Of a stretch of 64,000 nucleotides of DNA, positions 24,525 to 35,129 are shown in pieces. The stretch comes from Mytilisepta virgata (lineage: Eukaryota > Mollusca > Bivalvia > Mytilida > Mytilidae). Each line of letters begins with the position of its first letter. Positions within the stretch are counted from its first letter, which is position 1. The position numbers and the translations under genes were made by a program. The stretch covers positions 43,044,150 to 43,108,149 of the forward strand of contig CM051514.1 of the NCBI GenBank assembly GCA_028015205.1. The letters run 5' to 3'. The notes beneath the pieces are model-generated. The model saw only the letters and a program-made list of their open reading frames with translations. It ran no database searches and was not told where the DNA came from.

Positions 24525-25600
24525 ATGACCAAAAGTGGGAAAAAAGAGGAAAAGGGAAGAATAGTGTAAGATCCAATCCTTCACCCTCGGGCGATTTACA
24601 AAAAAATTGTAAACAAAGAAAGGAAACGGCTGCCGTAAACACAAAACTCAACCTGACACTGAAGTGAGTAATACTTCTGCCAATGCTAGTCAAACATTAT
24701 ATGGTTATAATTATCCAACAACACCATTCACTCCGTATGGTCCTCGGTGTCCGCATCCAACTCCAGCAAATTTACACACTTCGAATCCACCACCCCCCTT
24801 TTTTCTGCCATCACCATCACCACAAAATATATTTGAATGACTCGACGGAAAATTGAATACATTCATGATAGATATGAACTCAAAATTATCAAAACTTGAT
24901 TTCCTGGATGACCTAAGTCAAAGATTGATCAATATAGAAACACTTTGTGAAACGGTTGATCGAGACATTGCTAATATTAAGCATCAACTACATCAGCAGG
25001 GTGGTAGAACTGAAATGTGCATGGGGCAAAATTCTGAACTACAAAGACGAGTAGAATTTATAGAAAGTAAAAATAGATGGCTCAAAAATGAGAGTTTTAA
25101 GATACGAGAAAAAAACGATTGAATTTCAGACAAGATCCATGAGAGATAACTTAATTATCAAGGGTATACCTGGTGTAGAAAATTATGAGGAATCTGAGGA
25201 CACTGAGGCAAAAGTTAAAGATTTTATCAGCAACCAGTTGGGTATCGAAGAAGACATTAAATTTCATGTTGTCCATAGGCTTAAGCCAAGACCAGACAAA
25301 AAACCAAGAAACATAATTGCTAAATTTGAAAGCAGGAAAGATAGAAACAAAATACTAGAACAAACTAGACAAACACTTGATGAAAGTAGTAAATTTGTGG
25401 TTCACGAGCAATACCCTATTGAAGTCATTGAAAGGCGAAAACAATTGAATCCAATCATGATGGATGCAAGTAGTAAGCATCATACAGCTACACTCCGAGA
25501 CGACAAGCTTTACATAGATGGTAGAAGATACTGCTCCCCACCACCACATCCACCTCCACACCCCCCCCCCTCCAACACAACATCAGAATGCACCGTATAA
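24525..25600 (+). pseudogene. LINE ORF1, L1-type nucleic-acid-binding protein, frameshifted
   Basis: The likely start is ATG 24,525 (MTKSGKK). A basic patch (RKGNGCRKHKTQPDTE) and a Tyr/Pro-rich region (about 24,690-24,830) follow, then a coiled coil from about 24,853 (heptads LSKLDFLDDLSQRLINIETL) to about 25,122. After a +1 frameshift near 25,110 comes the RNA-binding core SMRDNLIIKGIPG (about 25,135) and the C-terminal domain (VHRLKPRPD, NIIAKFESRKDRNKIL, LYIDGRRY). This is the trimeric L1-ORF1 (transposase 22) layout. The frame ends in a Pro/His-rich, C-rich tail at 25,600. Confidence 0.75.
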
Positions 25601-25679
25601 ATAGGGGTACGGTACAAGAGGTCGAATTAATGATCCGAAAGACAATACCGATAGAAAAAACAATAAAGATATTCTCCAC

Positions 25680-26600
25680 GACTTGAAACTTTGTTATCTT
25701 TATGTGTGTGGGCTTAAGAGTAGATTATTATGTCCGGACTTTGTTAATATAATACAAGAACATGATATCTGTATATTCACTGAAACTAAACTAACTGATT
25801 TAGACGAGCTAGATAGTATTATTCCTTCAAATTATAAAGTGTTTGTAAAAAAATCGTAAGAAGTTGATTAAAGCGTCAGGTGGTATTGCTATTGTATATA
25901 AATCCACTTTAGAAAAAAAAATAGAATTTTCAAGAAACTGAAAGCCAGTTTGTTCAGTGGGTAAAAATATCAAAATCAGTTTTAGTTTCAGAAGCTGATA
26001 CCTTAATTGGTTGTATTTATATACCACCGGAGAATACCAAGTATTCATCTGTGGAAGCATTTGATGATGTTGAAAATGAGCTTTTGTCTTTACTTAAAAC
26101 AAATAAAATGAATATTGCACTAATAGGAGATTTTAATGCAAAGACTGGTACCCTTTGTGATTATATTATTCCTGATGATACAATTATGAATATGTTTGAT
26201 TTAGACTGTGATATTGAATTACTCGAATATATGTATGATTATAAAAATCTTGAACAAAATAAAGTCTCCCTACAAAGAGTATCAAAGTGTGGTTGTAAAC
26301 CAAACAGTTATGGTCATGAACTTCTGAATTTATGCAAAAACTAAACATGTGTATTGCTTATTCAAGAGTGGGTGACGATAAGGGTATTGGTGAAAAAACC
26401 TGTAAAGACAAAAGCGTAGTTGATTATTTATTATTATCATCAAAGTTATTTCCCTTAATCAAACGGTTCAAAATAGAGGATTTCATTCCGTTATATTCTG
26501 ACTGTTACTCTTTATTACAATTTCCATTCCAAGCCCGCGAGGTTAAATCGAATACGAGAGATTACATACAAGACACGCATGACCGCTCCTTCGTAAAATA
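25680..26600 (+). pseudogene. LINE ORF2 endonuclease domain, broken
   Basis: The motifs in order are LYVCGLKSRL (about 25,700), HDICIFTETKL with the catalytic TET (about 25,763-25,795), IALIGDFNAKTG (about 26,115-26,150), DKSVVDYLLL and LYSDCYSL (about 26,490-26,515). The last normally reads SDH, so the catalytic His is replaced by Cys. Stops occur at about 25,858 and 26,342. In active copies this enzyme nicks the target site. Confidence 0.75.
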
Positions 26601-27834
26601 GAATACCGAAAAGAAGTCAGAATATGTTAATTATATTCACCACGATCATAACGGGATACTGCTTAACGTGTTAGCGGACTTAGATGATTTGTCGTCACGC
26701 GATACTATTAGACAAAACGATATTAATAGTGTTGTACAAAAAATTACCGAAAATTTCGCCAACGGAGCGAAAGAGACCTTTGGAAAGATTAAAAATAGAA
26801 AACTGTATTATAAGAAAGATAACTCGAAACCTTTTTTCAACCGAAAATGTGTGTTAAGTCGTAAAAAATTTCACAAGGCCCGTAAACGATATAGTTTTTT
26901 AAAGAATGCCGAAAATATACGAACTATGCGATTAGCTAGCAAGAATACAAAACCGTTTTAAATAAAGCGCACTCAGATTATCAGTTTAAAGCGGCGAATG
27001 ATTTACGTAATATTTCAAAAAAGAGTCCGAAGGAACTGTGGAAAATTTTAAACCGTATTAATGGGAATAAGAAAAATAACAATGATGATATATAGACATA
27101 CAAACGTTATATGACCAAAACAAACGTTATATGACCATTTCAAAAGACTTAACGAAAATAATATGCGTGAAAACGAAATTGAACCTGATTTTGATTTTCA
27201 CGATATTTCAGATGACGTTGGTATCTTTTTAAATGGTCCTATAATGGAGACTGAAATAAAGAATGCTATTAAAAGTCTTAAAAATGGAAAATCTCCAGGT
27301 AATGATGAAATATAAAATGAGTACATTAAAAATACAATAGATACTATGATGCCTATTTATATCAAACTTTTTAACATTATATTAGATACTGGAATTATAC
27401 CTGAGGGTTGGAACACAGGAATAATGGTTACCATTTATAAAAACAAGGGATCCAGGTTGGATCCTGAAATGTATAGAGGAATTACTTTGAACTCATGTTT
27501 GAGTAAAACATTTTCTTCTGTCTTAAATAATAGGCTGAATAACTTTTCAGACCACATTGGATTAATATCTGAGTCTCAGACAGGTTTTCGTGGAGGGTTT
27601 TCTACTTTGGACAATATTTTTGTATTACATGCCTTGATTTCTATATATTTTTCATCTGGTAAAAAACTTTTTTGTACATTTGTAGATTTTAAATGTGCAT
27701 TCGACACTGTCTGGAGGGCGGGACTTTGGCAAAAACTATTAAAATCAAATATAAAAGGAAAAATATTTGCAGTTATTTACAACATGTATTAAGATATCAA
27801 GACATGCATTAAACAAGGAAAAGAGTGTTCGGGT
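26601..27834 (+). pseudogene. LINE ORF2 linker and N-terminal reverse transcriptase
   Basis: A basic linker with KPFFNRKCVLSRKKFHKARK (about 26,829) precedes frameshifted NDLRNISKKSPKELWKILN (about 26,998). RT then reads IKSLKNGKSPGNDEI with a TAA in it (27,263-27,315), TGIIPEGWNTG, YKNKGSRLDPEMYRGITLNS, QTGFRGGFST and motif A FVDFKCAFDTVWR (about 27,679-27,717), whose first Asp is a catalytic metal ligand. The frame breaks with a TAA at 27,790 and then runs KTCIKQGKECSGFF up to the antisense insertion. Confidence 0.8.
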
Positions 27835-29137
27835 TTTTTTAATTGTTTATTCAGATTCAGATTCTTTATTATAACCCCAGACACATACAGTGTACAAGAG
27901 GACAAATACATATAAATATACAAACATAAGTGTACAATGACAGACAAGGTGAGTTTACATAAATTTAAAATAAACATTTCAAAACGATATATTTTTAAAA
28001 TCTATTACAATAGTTTACTTATACATTTTAAGAATTTTGCAATTTTTTTGTATAATTGAACATTGCATATTTTCAGTAAACCAAACATTTTGTTTTCACT
28101 AGGATATGTTCTATAATAATTCGGGATGAACTTTTCTTGTAGAACTGTAATTCTTTCATGGCGACACAAAAACAAATAATGGAATTCGTTACCAATCCCT
28201 GTTTTACATAACTGACAAATTCACATATTCTTTTCAATGCCATACCATCTACCAGTTTCTATAGGAAATTTTAAATTACAACATCTAAATTTTGTTAAAT
28301 ATATTCTCTCGTTTTGATATAATCTAATTAAATATGGTTCTATTTTAAATTCTGTCTTAAACTCAGAATAAAATTCGCCACGTGAACTATTTCTAATTTG
28401 AAATGCCCAATTTTGCGGAAATTGATCTTGTAAATTTTGTTTTATCAATGATTTCAAAAATAATGTATTCTGATGCAACTGATCATTCCAAGTATAACTT
28501 AAACCAGTTTCATCAAAAATAGATTTAATATACGAAATCCACTTGAATTTAGATGGCGAAGAATTGTGCAATTTTAGCATAACTCTATACATAATACTTG
28601 ATATTTTTTTTTGTATCATATAATAAATTGTTCCAAAATACAACCATTCTTTGTTTCACAAATAGTTCCAGTGGGAACCTTCCCAATTCTCCATAAATCA
28701 TAAAATTTGGAGTAGTATTCCTTACAAAAAGTATTTTTTTACAGAACTGAAGATGCATCTTTTCTATATTATTTTTATTTTCAAAACCCCAAACTTCACA
28801 AGAATATAATAAAATTGGACTAATAAGAGCATCAAACAGTTTTAGCTTTAGATCTAAAGGAATTTGAATACTTTTTATTTTAGAAAATAACCCATATAAT
28901 ACCTTTTGAGCATGTTCTAAAAGTTTTTTTCTAGCTGTACAAAATGTTCCATTGTAGTTGAAAATAATACCAAGATATGTGTATGAATCTTTGATTTCTA
29001 ATACTTTATCGTTTATTTTGAAAGAAAATGTTCCCTTGTATTTTCTTTTACTAAAACTAACTACTTTGGTTTTATCTGTATTAATCTTTAATTTCCACCT
29101 ACTACAGTATTCTTCGAAAACCTTTAGAGCACGAATT
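27835..29137 (-). mobile_element. 5'-truncated antisense LINE nested in the RT domain
   Basis: Read on the minus strand this is the 3' half of a related LINE: RT thumb and C-terminal domain, then a 3' tail of AATCTG repeats at about 27,846-27,862. The host LINE frame runs CSGFF to the left and NCEVGVKQVENLSPF to the right, which join without loss. TTAATTG is present at both junctions (about 27,838-27,844 and 29,141-29,147), as expected for a short target duplication. Confidence 0.8.
28221..29137 (-). pseudogene. C-terminal half of LINE ORF2 (antisense copy)
   Basis: Starting near 29,128 the peptide is ALKVFEEYCSRWKLKINTDK, then SYTYLGIIFNYNGTF, LISPILLYSCEVWGFENK, HLQFCKKILFVRNTT, GELGRFPLELFVKQRM; after a frame change near 28,620 it continues with KLHNSSPSKFKWISYIKSIF and YQNERIYLTKFRCCNLKFP to about 28,221. 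It is about as well kept as the host LINE and aligns with it along its length (host EEYCDIWKLKVNVNKTK). Truncated before the YADD motif. Confidence 0.8.
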
Positions 29138-30421
29138 AATTGCGAGGTGGGAGTAAAACAGGTAGAAAATTTGTCTCCCTTTTTATTCTCCATCTTCTTG
29201 AATGATCTGGAAGACTTTTTTTCAGAAAACAATATAGACAGTTTAGATAAAATAACAGATTTATGCCATGAATATTTATTGATATTTGTAAAGATGTTTA
29301 TTATTCTTTATGCAGATGATACAGTATTATTATCTGAAACTGCAGAGGGCCTACAGAGAACCCTCACAAGCTTTGAGGAATATTGTGATATTTGGAAACT
29401 CAAAGTAAATGTTAATAAAACAAAAATAGTTATCTTTAGTAAAAGAAAAATTAGACGAGATTATGACTTTAAGATTCATAATAGAATTATAGATATCCAA
29501 GATTCTTATTCATACCTTGGAATTGTGTTTAATTATAACGGGAGTTTCTGTACTGCTTGGAAAAAGCACAGAAATCACTGTATGCTCTCTACAGAAAAAT
29601 TAAAAATATTAATATTCCTGTAGACCTACAGTTGAAACTTTTTGACTCTTTAGTAGCACCGGTACTACTATACTCACCTGAAATTTGGGGCTTCGAAAAT
29701 AAAGTGCTATAGAGAGAATGCATCTTCAATTCTGCAAAAGTATTCTTAAAGTCCGTAATAGTACTCCTAATTTTCTAGTATATGGAGAACTTGGCAGGTT
29801 TTCGCTGGAGAATATTGTAAAACAAAGAATGATTTTGTTTTGGAATAATATACTAGCGGATTCTAGCAAGTTATCGCATATTATGTATAAATTAATGCTA
29901 AAATTACATGAAACTCAGCCACTGGAATTTAAATGGATCTCATATACGAAATCCATATTGGATGATTGTGGTTTGAGTTTTATTTGGCATGACCAGATTC
30001 ATATGAATAGATTATTTCTAAAATCAGTAATAAAACAAAAGTTGAATGACCAATTTATACAACATTGGTTTGCCCAAGTAAACAATCTTCCAGGGGAGAG
30101 TTCTACTCACTTTTCAAGATGGAATTCAAACTGGAGTCGTATTTACATAAACTCAATACCAGTGAGAGAATACAGATGTCAAAATTTAGATGTTCAAATT
30201 TCAAATTTCCAGTAGAAACTGGAAGATGGTCTGGAGTAGCTAGACAAGATAGAATATGTCATCTATGTAGAAATGGGTTGGGGGATGAATTTCATTATTT
30301 GTTTATTTGTAACCATGCAGAAATGAACCTGCTCCGAATTAAATATTTACCTAATTATTACATAAAAAACCCTACGGTAATTAAGATGCAAGGATTATTA
30401 TCAAATTATCCAGTTGTATAA
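29138..30421 (+). pseudogene. LINE ORF2: RT core with YADD to C-terminus
   Basis: The frame resumes with NCEVGVKQVENLSPFLFS and NDLEDFF, then carries the catalytic LYADDTVLL (YADD at 29,309-29,320) and EEYCDIWKLKVNVNKTK. A frame change after about 29,600 leads to LVAPVLLYSPEIWGFEN and MHLQFCKSILKVRN (from 29,718). Another frameshift near 30,085 leads to the final RICHLCRNGLGDEFHYLFIC (about 30,254-30,315), a CCHC zinc knuckle. It ends at TAA 30,419-30,421. Confidence 0.8.
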
Positions 30422-30651
30422 AAACCTGTCTTTATTTTTGAAACAAGTTGGTAAACTTCTGTAAATCAAATATAATACAGTTATTTGTATATAAAATATT
30501 AAGAGATTTTTATATATGTATACTTGTGTGTATATATATATTGTATGTCAATAACCTGTGTGTCATCTGATGAATGTATATATTTAATAGCTTTGTCCTC
30601 TTGTACACTTTGGTGTCTGAGGTTAAATAAAGCATTTGTCTTGTCTTGACA
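30422..30651 (+). other. 3' UTR and tail of the CR1/L2-like LINE
   Basis: It contains GTCCTCTTGTACACT (about 30,597) which also occurs, inverted, in the antisense copy at about 27,890, and ends in TTGTCTTGTC repeats near 30,640. Confidence 0.65.
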
Positions 30652-31400
30652 AAAAACAATAACAATTAAATAAAGAAAATATAAAATTATAAAAATAAAA
30701 TAAAATATGCCTCAATCGTCCACGAATGAGGAAAAGTTTCCGAATAGACAGGATATGGACTTCTTGACAACAAAGATCATGGAAATAGGAATCTGTTTTG
30801 TGGTATTCTCTACAATCAAAACTGCTGCAAGTCCCCCCCCCCCCCCAACACTTTCCTTACCGGGGAATTTAAGCCGATGCTTACATAGCAAGAAATTCTG
30901 ATTTCTCTTTAGTTGAAGAAAACCAAACATAGTGAATCAAACTGGCTTTGTTATATATATAGGAAAGAAAATTGACATTGTATGCGTAAAAAGTCGTTCT
31001 TGTGCATCGAAATTGGTATCAAAGAATATTATCGTTATCATCATGATCATTTTTAAATGAAATAAAAGCGTAAGAACGGAAATTGACTTTATTAATGCAT
31101 ACTACGTACATGTACGTATGTTACAGTTTGTAATTCCGATATGCGAACGATTATAATACGGATGCAGTTTTAGATTTTTTTTTCACCCACAGGTGTTTGA
31201 ATGCCTTAATCTGACCAACAGAAAATATTAACTTGGAGTTGCCTTATCAGAGGCCCGAATTTTAGATTGTAAAATACTGTCATATCCACCTCATGCATGT
31301 CATATTCAAATGTCTCACTTGGTAACTTCGTAGTTAAACTTATAATACTCACTTTTTAGTGTAAGATTCATTTCTTATTTTGTAGTCTCACATTTTGATG
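30652..31400. other. non-coding stretch with a 14-base C run
   Basis: A C homopolymer lies at 30,833-30,846. Nothing else recognised. Confidence 0.5.
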
Positions 31401-31404
31401 TGAC

Positions 31405-32104
31405 AAGGGCGAATCTAGAATTTGGGGACGGGGTGGCATCCACCCCACATTCGAATAATTATTGCCTCTCGCTGCAACGCGACGGATGAATTTAGTAATG
31501 ATCTGCGTCCGTCCGTGAGTCCGTCGGTGCGTTTCATAATTCGGAACAGATTAAACAAAAATAAAGAAATATTAAATGAAAAAGGAATGAAAGTTAACAT
31601 TTTGTTTAAAATATTTTAAATGCCCTTTTGCACTAACACTAACCTAAAAATAAAAAATAAAACAACCTAGCTATACTGGTATGATTAATTTATACATTGT
31701 ATCTATATGAATTTCACATATACTGATTCAAATATTTAAATAAAAATGAAACCATATTTTAAAGTTTAAGCCATCCTCTGTGAAGTAATTAAATGAAAAT
31801 CTTCAATGCACGTTGATGGAAAATTAATTTTACTTTCACACCTTTCCATCGCATTCTTCTTATCTGTATTATCCCTTTGTAAAAAGTTACACGCGTGTTA
31901 GTTTTCACAACTATTTGTCATTTATTATCAATTACATGTACTACAAGAGATCATTTGTAATGATCACTTTCTTAAGATTCGATAATGAACATAATGAAGG
32001 AAATCGATTTGTGTTTTTATTGATTTTATTGATAACATGTTTTGGTGACCTTAACTTAGGAGAGGGGGACACGTGCTCCCTGTGCTCCGTAAATCCGCCA
32101 CTGA
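31405..32104 (+). mobile_element. non-autonomous DNA transposon-like repeat, copy 2
   Basis: The left end GGGCGAATCTAGAATTTGGG and the right end CGTAAATCCGCCACTG are imperfect inverses (GGCGGAT-type ends). The interior 31,795-31,975 is related to 19,610-19,830. There is no transposase, so it would depend on another element. Confidence 0.5.
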
Positions 32105-32825
32105 GTTTATCTTTCTCAAACTTTCATAGTTTTATATAATGTATATATGTAATTAAGTTGAAAAGTTAAGTTATAAAAAGTACAGAAGTGACCGTTAATA
32201 CATTTGGCTGGGTTATCTGAGCTCACTCTATAAAAACACGTGGAAATTTGCATATTCTGTTCGAAATCGACTCTTACATGTACATATATCACGAACCAAG
32301 AAATTCTTATTTAGTTTAATTGTATATCTTCGAAACAGTTTATATTTTAATGAAATGCCCTGTAATAAAAAAAAATAACAGTTAACAAATCTTTATGATG
32401 TCTATTTTTATCTTGCCTGACCAGAAATTACTAGCAACATTTTTAAAACTATTATTCAAAGGTGGCCGAAGCAAAACGTTTTTGCAGCAGAAAATTAATT
32501 TGAAACCCTCAATTAATATCTGCAAATTCATTCCGAAATCTCTTAGCTTAATGGACTGGAATCTGACGTATGAGAGCCCTAGTCATTAAAAAAAAGAGCG
32601 TGGTTTGACTTCAGAGCAATCTCGGACTATCTACATAAATGTATGAAATTTAAAACTACATGTATTTTCATGATTTTGATTTGATTTCGTCAATTTGGCA
32701 CCGGTGCACACCCTATCAGTTTCGTTTCTTTTTTTTTTAAAAACTCAGATTGCTAATAATCTTCATATAGTTTGATGTTAGTTTCTCAAAAAACTTTGTC
32801 TACTCAGTTTGAAAAAAATATCTTT
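32105..32825. other. non-coding stretch
   Basis: No gene recognised; a 64-codon open frame at 32,395-32,589 has no family features. Confidence 0.4.
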
Positions 32826-32839
32826 CCCGGTTTCTGATA

Positions 32840-33325
32840 TCAGTATTGTATTGTTTTACCTCTTTTTTGTTGAAATCAGACAGGAAGTCATTCTGATTTA
32901 ATGAAGCAAGTTTGTTACTGTTTCAGTTAAATTGAGGCCACTGATTTTCTCAGGTCAGTTTCATTTTTTATTTGTTGAAGTCAGATTTGGAACTATTCAG
33001 CTCACATTCATACTCATGTAGATTCTTATTTGATCAAGTCAGTTGCATTTCTGATTTGTATTAGTCAGATTCGAATATATATCCGTCTCGCAGTAAAACA
33101 AATGAGGATTCTTATTTCATGAAGTCAGTTTGTTGGGTCCCAGTTACTCATCTCAAGTCAGTTTCATTTCTTATCTATTTAAATCAGATTCGAAAATACC
33201 CAGCTGAAAGTCATACACTTGTAGATTCTTAATGGATTAAGTCAGTTTGTTCGGTCTCATTTAAATTGTGCGCACTGATTTTCTCAATTCGGCTTCATTT
33301 ATTTTCTTTTTAATCAGATTGAAAG
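32840..33325 (+). repeat. degenerate tandem repeat, unit about 85-120 bp
   Basis: The phrases GTAGATTCTTATTTGATCAA, GAGGATTCTTATTTCATGAA and GTAGATTCTTAATGGATTAA recur at about 33,018, 33,104 and 33,222, each followed by GTCAGTT. CTGATTTTCTCA and TCAGTTTCATTTNTTAT recur between them. Confidence 0.6.
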
Positions 33326-33328
33326 TAA

Positions 33329-33500
33329 AGTCAAGAAATACCAAAGGGATATTCGAAAGGGGGGAGGGAAATCGAAAACAACTGAAAAACTCCGGAGAAC
33401 ACCGAAGACAAGACCAAAACAATACAAACACTACACTTAAAACCTAAAAACATATGAACAACATGGACCCCACCAAAAAACCGGGGGTAGTCTCTCAAGT
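33329..33500 (-). mobile_element. Penelope-like element 3' end (second subtype)
   Basis: AAGTCAAGAAATACCAAAGG, AACTCCGGAGAACACCGAAG and ATGAACAACATGGACCCCAC match 57,722-57,865 and 54,768-54,905 in the same orientation and 49,200-49,345 inverted. At 48.5-49.3 kb this 3' type follows RT coding sequence. Confidence 0.65.
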
Positions 33501-34938
33501 TTGCAGCGATGTCAGTTTGTTACTTTCTCATATTCTCATAAGTTATACTTCATAAAATATACTAGTCAGAGATTCCTTTGACGTCAGCTGACCCTGTTTC
33601 TCAATTGACTAGCGTCAGAGATCACTCTGTGTACAAAACTGGGAAATTTGTCGTCTCTGTCCAGATATTGTTAATCAGTTTTATATAGGGATTTTATTTC
33701 TTGTAAATGAACTTGAGTTGAGTGCTTTTTTATGTCAGCTAATTATCCCTATCTTTCACAGTTTTTGTCATCACTACAGTGGAAAAAAGAAGTCATGAAA
33801 TATTTTTCATCTTTTAATGGAGTAGAATTTTAAAAATTTATATAACCTATTGTTCTGTAGATTAAACGGTCTAGATATTATATATTACTATGCTTTATTG
33901 AGCCAAGCATAATAGTGCTCAGCTGTTAATATGAAACTATCGTATTTAGATACTTTTCGGAGCATCCCTTTTGTGAAGATTACTGTGGTCCTTCTGCAGA
34001 AATTTTTCATCTTACCTTTTTCGCAAAATGTATCTCCTCCGTGACCAATTCATATACCTGCTGTTCCTTGTCAGTTAACTTTGGGGTATGTAAGTAGGAT
34101 TTTGAGAAGGATGTTCTGTTAGAGAATGCTATTTGTATCACACAATCCTTTAAAATTATATTAATATTCATAGCAGAATATAACAAAACATTCATTTTTA
34201 TGGTAAATCTGTTATCATCATTTATGGTAAGATTTCCTTTGTTTAATTTGTTAAAAGGTGACCGAATTGTTTCAACGAACTCCCAAATAGATCAGCGAAT
34301 GTATACATAACACGGGCTCTTAAAATCATAAATTACACTTTTTGACCTGTATTTTACAATGTTATTCCTGAAATTGTATTTAATTACAATTTTCGGAAAA
34401 GGCTAAAGGCAGTTTTCGAAAATGAACAATAAGAAATAAAAAAAATCGGAACTTTCCAAAGAAGAAAAGATGTATTTTAATATTACCCGGCTCCTTTAGT
34501 TTTTATTTATTTAGCAAGTTTATGCACACATAAGTTAAGAGCAACGAAAAGGGAAGTTACTCTTAGTCAAAAAATGTCTTTAATTGGATCAAGAAGACAA
34601 ATCTTAACTTGAACAAACTTACTTGTACAAGTCAGAAAAATATACCATTAACTAAAGAGAGATAACTCTTCCCGGATTTTTTTTCTGACTGTTAAGAGTA
34701 AGAAACATTCTGACTTAAATATGTAGATCCCCTGACTGTCTTATGTGCATGGAATTCGTCGGCCCGTTTGACTATTACTCACCATATTATGGATATTTAT
34801 TATTGGTTTTGTCGAGACATAATTAGATTAATAATGCCATACGGAGTTTAACATCTGAGTTTATTTTCATATAATTTCAATAACATTGTGAACACAATTA
34901 AGTAACCAATATTCTTACGATTTCTTTATTTAATTAAC
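33501..34938. other. non-coding stretch upstream of the LRR gene
   Basis: It probably holds upstream or first-intron sequence of the LRR gene. No TATA box or promoter element could be assigned. Confidence 0.35.
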
Positions 34939-34940
34939 AG
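34939..34940 (+). promoter_or_regulatory. putative 3' splice site before the start codon
   Basis: TTTCTTTATTTAATTAACAG ends at 34,940, 19 bases before the ATG at 34,960. The pyrimidine-rich run and AG suggest that the gene has an upstream non-coding exon. No matching donor was identified. Confidence 0.4.
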
Positions 34941-34959
34941 GTAATTAAATATTAAAAAG

Positions 34960-35129
34960 ATGCGGTCTTCAATAATTGTATTGGTGTTTGTGGCAATTAC
35001 AAGTCAACACGTTAAAACGTGTCCCACAGCTTGTTTATGCTCTACGTATTCGTATGGTGTTCAAGTTTCCTGTAACAACAAAGGGCTGCTGAACATACCA
35101 ACTGATTTTCCGAACGATTCTTACTCAAT
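34960..35129 (+). CDS. LRR gene exon 1: signal peptide and LRR N-cap
   Basis: Starts at ATG 34,960, the only ATG that gives a hydrophobic leader (SSIIVLVFVAI). The cap follows: CPTACLCSTYS, then VSCNNKGLLNIPTDFP. The C-x3-C-x-C-x10-C spacing is that of the LRRNT disulphide cap that shields the first repeat in extracellular LRR proteins. The exon ends TACTCAAT with donor GTAAGT at 35,130, leaving two bases of an Ile codon (phase 2). Confidence 0.85.

Larger units (their letters stand above)
24525..30651 (+). mobile_element. CR1/L2-like LINE, decayed, split by an antisense LINE
   Basis: The parts in order are ORF1 (24.5-25.6 kb), apurinic-type endonuclease (25.7-26.6 kb), linker, reverse transcriptase up to 27,834, a foreign antisense LINE fragment (27,835-29,137), the rest of RT with YADD, a C-terminal CCHC knuckle (30.26 kb) and a 3' end with TTGTC repeats at about 30,650. 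There is no RNase H. The clade is judged from RT wording and architecture and could be CR1, L2 or a neighbour. Stops and frameshifts make it inactive. The 5' boundary is unknown. Confidence 0.8.
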
